From: Desulfobacula sp.
GTDB lineage: Bacteria; Desulfobacterota; Desulfobacteria; Desulfobacterales; Desulfobacteraceae
Direction of reading: 5' to 3'
NCBI GenBank assembly: GCA_013792075.1
Contig: VMSR01000215.1
Coordinates: forward strand, 1 to 57,753
DNA length: 57,753 nucleotides
Position numbers and translations under genes: made by a program. The notes beneath the pieces were generated by a model that searched no databases, was not told the origin of the DNA, and saw only the letters and a list, made by a program, of their open reading frames with translations. Shown piece by piece: positions 53,534 through 57,753 of the stretch. Numbering within the stretch: the first letter of the stretch is position 1; each line of letters begins with the position of its first letter.

Positions 53534-54481
53534 CTATTTTTTTGTTTCCTCGGCAAGTCCTGCAATTTTATCCACATATGAAAGGATGTCCTTTCCCTTA
53601 TAAGATTCCAGGATGAAGGCATACGGACTTGCGGAAGAGGTGCCGAAAAGTGTTTCCCCATTGTCCCGGTCAAAGAGGTTTAGAACAATTGGGGTTTCAT
53701 TTTCAAGGGTTATTTTACAGGTTGGGGGATTTTTTTCCAGGTCTTGTTTTGAAAATTTGTCTGAAAAAGACTCACATGCCAGAAATGACAGGGAAGATAG
53801 AAGATTTGTAAGGGCCTCGCCATCCGGCAGGGTTTTGTCTTCAAATCTCCATGAAACAGAGGGTTTCTCTTTGCCGTCCGGTGTCTGGACCGCACTGAGA
53901 ACTTTTGATACCCCTCCTTTTTCCAGGGTGATGCGGTTAATGGCTTCTTCCTTGAAGGTCAAGACCCGTTTGTCCCTGAGAGCGTCAACCGTGGTATCAA
54001 AAGCGTTTCTAAAGCTGCCGTCTGCCTGATAGATTCTGGTGTCACCTGCCAGCATGACAAAGGTATGATTTCCGCTGGGGGCGGTTTTGCCGATCTTAAA
54101 TTCCAGAAGGGTCTCTTTGCCGCTGGCGACAATTACCCCAACGGCACGGGCCTCATCCAACTCATACCGGATAAGATCTGCGCTTTCGGAAATAAGGGCG
54201 GATAGACGAAGATCCCTTGCCACGTCCAGCATATTATTGACGGCCGTCATATCAGCAGTAAAATTTTTATCCGTCACTGCCCAGGCGTCCTTGTCTTTTT
54301 TCAGTTCAATTGTAAGGCCATCGGGCGCTTTTTTTTGGGAAATGACCATTCTGTCAATTTTCCCTTTCTCGATGGACACGGGTTGGGGCAAGGTGTAATT
54401 GCGCTGGTTGTCTTTTTTAAATACAAGATAGGCGCTTAGGGCAAGGATGAGCACAGCCAGTAGTATATATTCTTTTTTCAT
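53534..54481 (-). CDS. DUF4340 domain protein, membrane-anchored
   Basis: The 315-residue protein has an N-terminal membrane anchor (residues 5-20, YILLAVLILALSAYLVF) and a mainly beta extracytoplasmic region of the DUF4340 type, with repeated short segments about Trp-x-(V/F) and GKTAPSGNHTFVMLAGDTRIYQ. DUF4340 proteins are often encoded next to Gld-type ABC exporters, as here. Their molecular role is unknown. It ends the minus-strand cluster and follows the auxiliary protein gene by 18 bases. Confidence 0.85.
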   Translation of the reverse strand: MKKEYILLAVLILALSAYLVFKKDNQRNYTLPQPVSIEKGKIDRMVISQKKAPDGLTIELKKDKDAWAVTDKNFTADMTAVNNMLDVARDLRLSALISESADLIRYELDEARAVGVIVASGKETLLEFKIGKTAPSGNHTFVMLAGDTRIYQADGSFRNAFDTTVDALRDKRVLTFKEEAINRITLEKGGVSKVLSAVQTPDGKEKPSVSWRFEDKTLPDGEALTNLLSSLSFLACESFSDKFSKQDLEKNPPTCKITLENETPIVLNLFDRDNGETLFGTSSASPYAFILESYKGKDILSYVDKIAGLAEETKK

Positions 54482-54499
54482 ATCTGTTTGGGTTCCTTA

Positions 54500-56674
54500 T
54501 TAGACGTTAAACATCTTTGAGATTCTTTTCTTTTTAGCGTTCCGGAAAACAAGAACGCCCAGGCCGAACAGGACAACCAGAACCGGCAGGATGGCGATGT
54601 TAATTGTTTTGATCACCCCTCTGGCAAAAGGCGTGATCTCGGCAAGGGGATTTAGGGTCTGCTGCTTGCTTCTCATGGCCGCAATTTTGTCTTCCCCGTT
54701 GAGGTGGTCGATCACATTTAGCAAAAAGGTGGCATTGGTGGAGCGGCCGGCAGGATCCAGCATATTGTCCTGGAGCATCTGGGAGCAGGCCAGTACAAAA
54801 AGTTTGGCAGGCTTGGAGGATGCCAGCATCTGGTTCTGGGCCATAAGCCCTTCGGGGGCCTTGGTTTCGGCCGGCATTGTTTCTGTATCTTCGGTGATAT
54901 CTTTTACCCCTATCTTTTTTTCAGGAATCGCTTTTCCTGCAAAAAAACTGGTGAAGTTTCCTTCCAGAATATAGGCCAGGTCAAAGGTTTTGAATTCCTC
55001 CGGGACGGTCGGCGGGGTAATGAACATGGGGTTCAGGTTGATCATGCCCTCCATGAGCCATGCCTGGTCCGAGGATGCCAAAAGTCGAGTGGCACTCACC
55101 CGTCCGGTATCGATATTTTTTGTTTCAAGGGTCAAAGGCGAGATCTGCATGGCCACAAGGCCCTTGATATTGTTCATGAACCCGGGGGCAGTGTTAATGG
55201 AGGTTTCCTTTAGCATGGGGGCAAAATAGATGGTTTGTTCTCCGCCGCCCTGGTTTGGAGGAAGCTGGTGCCTGTAGGCCTCCTTGTCCAGCACATAGGC
55301 AGGTTTCATGCTGATCCCGTAGTGGGTCAATAATTTTTCCAGGCCTGTATCCATGGGGACATACTGGGGGGGCATGCCCATGCCGCCCTGGGGCATGATT
55401 TCGTTGAAGGCATCACCGAAAAAGGCAATATTGGTTCCCTTCATCAGGGCCTGGTCGATCTGGAACAGGTCATAATCGGAAAAGGGTTCTGTGGGTTTTG
55501 CAATAATCAAACAAGTCAAACCGTCGGGAATGGGGGCATCCTTTAAGTTGATGGATTTGATGTCGTAGCGGGAGGATAAAAGCTGGTTGAATACCTCCAG
55601 CCCATCGCCGGGTCTTCCCTGCATCATGGCCATCCTGTCCTGTCCCAATATGGGGGTGCCGTGGTCGGACAGGTACCCAATGTCCTTGTTAATGCCGATC
55701 AGTTTTTCCATGATGGCTGTCAGTTCTTGTTCCAGCCTCTGTGGATCGGCCATCTGATAGGTGGTGCCGATGATGGGCAGTTCCACCGTGGAAATAAGGG
55801 GCAGGGTGGTCGCCTGTCCTTTGTATTCCATTACAAGGCCTGCCGCCCCATGGCCTGCTGCAATTTTTTTGTCGGCGATTTCAGGCCAGGTCATGGCCAT
55901 GAGGTCAAATTTTTTGGAAATGGTTTCCATCTCTTCTTTGGTTTGAAGATCTTTGTGTTCAAATTCAAATATCCCCAGGTTTTTGGCGTTCAGGTCCTCA
56001 ATGGTCGTTTCTATTCCCCTGGCCAGCTGGGGCAGTTGATCAAGTCCGATGAGGGGGGCAATGGGGTTCAGGGAGGACGATAAATACAGGGTTACACGGA
56101 TTTTGTCCTTCTGGCGCAACAGGGCGCTGACCTTGTTGTTTAGTTTTTGAATGGCGGTGGTCAGCTGATATTCCAGGCCGTCGGTGGCGGTGATGGCTGG
56201 AATTTTTTCAATGAGATCCCCGTGGATGATGACAAGGCCCATGTAAGCGTTTTTAAACTTTACCTCGTCATTTTCCATGACCCGGATCTGGACCGGCTGG
56301 ATTCCAAAATTTTTGGCAATTTCCCGGTTGTCATCTGCCTGTTTTGTCAGATCTCCCTGTTCGGAAGAAACATTGTAGAAGGTATAGTTAAAATGTCTGC
56401 CGCTATTGGCGGCATACTCGACCAGCAGGTCCCGAAGATACCGCTCGGTGTTGTTGTAAGGGGCCGGCAAATCATTGGAGAAAAAGACGTTGATGCTCAG
56501 GGGTTCCGACAGGGTGCCCACGGCATCTTTGCTGGCATCGGACAGGGAATAAAGTTTATTTCGGGTCAGGTCTGTCCTGGAAAACAGGTTCAGTCCCACA
56601 ATGTTGACCAGTACAATCACAGCTATATACAGGATAAATTTAAAATAATGTTCTTTTATGGATGGATTACCCAT
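54500..56674 (-). CDS. GldG-like ABC transporter auxiliary protein
   Basis: The 724-residue protein has an N-terminal membrane helix (about 13-31), a large extracytoplasmic region resembling the Gld-type ABC transport auxiliary domain (LSDASKDAVGTLSEPLSINVFFSNDLPAPYNNTERYL, YLSDHGTPIL) and a C-terminal membrane helix (about 692-712) with a basic tail. In gliding bacteria GldG works with the permease GldF and ATPase GldA; in other bacteria the same trio has unknown cargo. It lies 9 bases after the permease gene. Confidence 0.85.
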   Translation of the reverse strand: MGNPSIKEHYFKFILYIAVIVLVNIVGLNLFSRTDLTRNKLYSLSDASKDAVGTLSEPLSINVFFSNDLPAPYNNTERYLRDLLVEYAANSGRHFNYTFYNVSSEQGDLTKQADDNREIAKNFGIQPVQIRVMENDEVKFKNAYMGLVIIHGDLIEKIPAITATDGLEYQLTTAIQKLNNKVSALLRQKDKIRVTLYLSSSLNPIAPLIGLDQLPQLARGIETTIEDLNAKNLGIFEFEHKDLQTKEEMETISKKFDLMAMTWPEIADKKIAAGHGAAGLVMEYKGQATTLPLISTVELPIIGTTYQMADPQRLEQELTAIMEKLIGINKDIGYLSDHGTPILGQDRMAMMQGRPGDGLEVFNQLLSSRYDIKSINLKDAPIPDGLTCLIIAKPTEPFSDYDLFQIDQALMKGTNIAFFGDAFNEIMPQGGMGMPPQYVPMDTGLEKLLTHYGISMKPAYVLDKEAYRHQLPPNQGGGEQTIYFAPMLKETSINTAPGFMNNIKGLVAMQISPLTLETKNIDTGRVSATRLLASSDQAWLMEGMINLNPMFITPPTVPEEFKTFDLAYILEGNFTSFFAGKAIPEKKIGVKDITEDTETMPAETKAPEGLMAQNQMLASSKPAKLFVLACSQMLQDNMLDPAGRSTNATFLLNVIDHLNGEDKIAAMRSKQQTLNPLAEITPFARGVIKTINIAILPVLVVLFGLGVLVFRNAKKKRISKMFNV

Positions 56675-56683
56675 GGTGTCTCC

Positions 56684-57391
56684 TTAGTTCTTCTCATGCA
56701 TAACAATATAGGTTGAAAAAATGAAAACAAAGACCAGGCTGATAAAATAAAGGATATCCCGTGAATCTATGATGCCTTTGGAAATATTTGCAAAATGGGA
56801 ATTGGCCCCGATAAATTCGATGAAAGCCGTAAGTTTTTCCGGCACGAAAAACAGCATCCGGTCAAGGATGGTCAGGGTAAAACACAGGGCGCATCCGATG
56901 AGAAAGGCGATGATCTGGTTCCGGGTCAGGGCCGAGGCAAAAATGCCAATGCTGCAATAGGCCGCTGCCAGCAAAACAGCCCCCAGGTAGCCGCCGATGA
57001 CAGGGCCCGGGTCCACATCGCCGATAAAAGAGATAAACAGGGGATAGGCAAGGGTGGGGACCAGCATGGCGGTCGTAAACAAGGTGGCCGCAAAAAATTT
57101 TCCAATGGCAATGTCCGAAAAAGAGACGGGCATGGTCAGAAGGGTTTCATAGGACCCCACATTTTTTTCTTCTGAAAAAAGCCGCATGGTAATGGCCGGT
57201 ATAAAAAAGGAAAAGGTAATGGGTAAAAATGAGAAAAAATCCCTTAGATCCGCCCGCCCGAATATGAAAAAGGTGGAAAAGAAAAACCACCCGCTTACAA
57301 TCAAAAAGAGTGCAATCACAATATAGGCAATGGGTGAGATAAAATAGTCTTTGAATTCTTTGGCAGCAATGGTTTTGATCTGGGTCAGCAT
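56684..57391 (-). CDS. ABC-2 type permease, GldF-like
   Basis: The 235-residue polytopic membrane protein has about six hydrophobic segments and the ABC-2 pattern around MRLFSEEKNVGSYETLLTMPVSFSDIAIGKF. Its length and context match GldF-type permeases. The ATG at 57391 overlaps the upstream ATPase stop by one base (TAATG), so the subunits are coupled. Confidence 0.88.
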   Translation of the reverse strand: MLTQIKTIAAKEFKDYFISPIAYIVIALFLIVSGWFFFSTFFIFGRADLRDFFSFLPITFSFFIPAITMRLFSEEKNVGSYETLLTMPVSFSDIAIGKFFAATLFTTAMLVPTLAYPLFISFIGDVDPGPVIGGYLGAVLLAAAYCSIGIFASALTRNQIIAFLIGCALCFTLTILDRMLFFVPEKLTAFIEFIGANSHFANISKGIIDSRDILYFISLVFVFIFSTYIVMHEKN

Positions 57392-57753
57392 TACACTTCC
57401 TCTCTTGTCAGTTCCTGGAATATTTTTTCAAGTGCCTGGGATTCTTTGGCAAGCTCTGTCAGGGTCCAGTCGGTTTCTTTGATTTTCATATAAATCCGGG
57501 ATCTGATATCTGTATTTTCCGATCCAATGTCCGGGTTCCTGATTTCAAAGGAAACCATGTTCTGCTCAATGGGAGCAATGGACTTTATTTCCAGCCTGTC
57601 ATCAATGGTTTTAAGCAGGTCCAGGGCTTGGCTTTCAGTGGGTCCCGAAAGGGAGAGACGGATGAGCGAAGCCTGGGTGGCATTCTGTTTTAATTGGGAG
57701 GTGGTGTCGTTGGCCACCACCCGACCCTTGTTGATGATGGCAATCCTGTCGCA
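57391..57753 (-). CDS. ABC transporter ATP-binding protein, C-terminal part only
   Basis: The frame is open from the window edge at 57753. The first residues, CDRIAIINKGRVVAND, are the characteristic post-switch segment of an ABC ATPase (CDRvaiinkGrvva), followed by about 100 residues of C-terminal domain. Walker motifs and the true start lie outside the window. By position it is the GldA-like ATPase that drives the adjacent permease and auxiliary protein. Confidence 0.85.
   Translation of the reverse strand, partial: CDRIAIINKGRVVANDTTSQLKQNATQASLIRLSLSGPTESQALDLLKTIDDRLEIKSIAPIEQNMVSFEIRNPDIGSENTDIRSRIYMKIKETDWTLTELAKESQALEKIFQELTREEV

Overview
The window reads as a chromosomal segment of a strictly anaerobic, completely oxidising sulfate reducer of the Desulfobacteraceae type. 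This is inferred from gene content: bacterial-type CO dehydrogenase/acetyl-CoA synthase genes beside fhs and folD (the Wood-Ljungdahl route, usable in reverse for acetyl-CoA oxidation), a selenocysteine formate dehydrogenase, Rnf-type iron-sulfur proteins, and a full division and cell-wall (dcw) cluster of deltaproteobacterial layout. I see no phage genes, insertion sequences or CRISPR array. Almost all genes are intact and densely packed.

Positions 1-13250 hold C1 and acetyl-CoA metabolism. On the minus strand acsD-cooS-acsB-acsC form an operon, with acsC cut by the window edge. Across a 490-base divergent region, fhs and folD run on the plus strand, followed by an ADP-forming acyl/acetyl-CoA synthetase, a DUF1844 protein and ispE. 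Positions 13270-17390 (plus) are housekeeping: tRNA-Gln(TTG), prs, rplY/ctc, pth, a CarD-like regulator and an RluD-type pseudouridine synthase.

Positions 17425-28240 are the redox accessory block. A minus-strand unit encodes an IclR regulator, a molybdopterin oxidoreductase of unknown substrate and a small ferredoxin. Next is fdhA, a 922-residue formate dehydrogenase read through an in-frame TGA (Sec378) with a SECIS hairpin of the E. coli fdhF type. Divergent from it is a single-chain fusion of an RnfB-like ferredoxin module to a GltD/NfnB-like flavoprotein, followed by a REC-PAS-histidine kinase-REC hybrid. This is the most unusual block: a stand-alone FdhA facing a membrane-anchored Fd:NAD(P)H-type fusion suggests a compact formate/ferredoxin/pyridine-nucleotide electron exchange system. 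That function is inference.

Positions 28270-34010 carry a manganese-type inorganic pyrophosphatase, a polyamine ABC transporter (substrate protein, ATPase, two permeases in overlapping order) and a small membrane protein. Positions 34022-52710 are the dcw cluster on the minus strand: mraZ, rsmH, ftsL, ftsI, a single-gene murE-murF fusion, mraY, murD, ftsW, murG, murC, murB, ftsQ, ftsA, ftsZ, ending in a radical SAM protein. A promoter with a 10-bp-periodic MraZ-type operator lies ahead of mraZ; ddl is absent. The right end (52968-57753) has a single-domain response regulator and a Gld-type ABC export cluster (DUF4340 protein, auxiliary protein, permease and the C-terminus of an ATPase cut by the window edge).

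Protein family calls come from recognising motifs by eye. Promoters, operators and hairpins come from manual inspection and are less certain than the genes.
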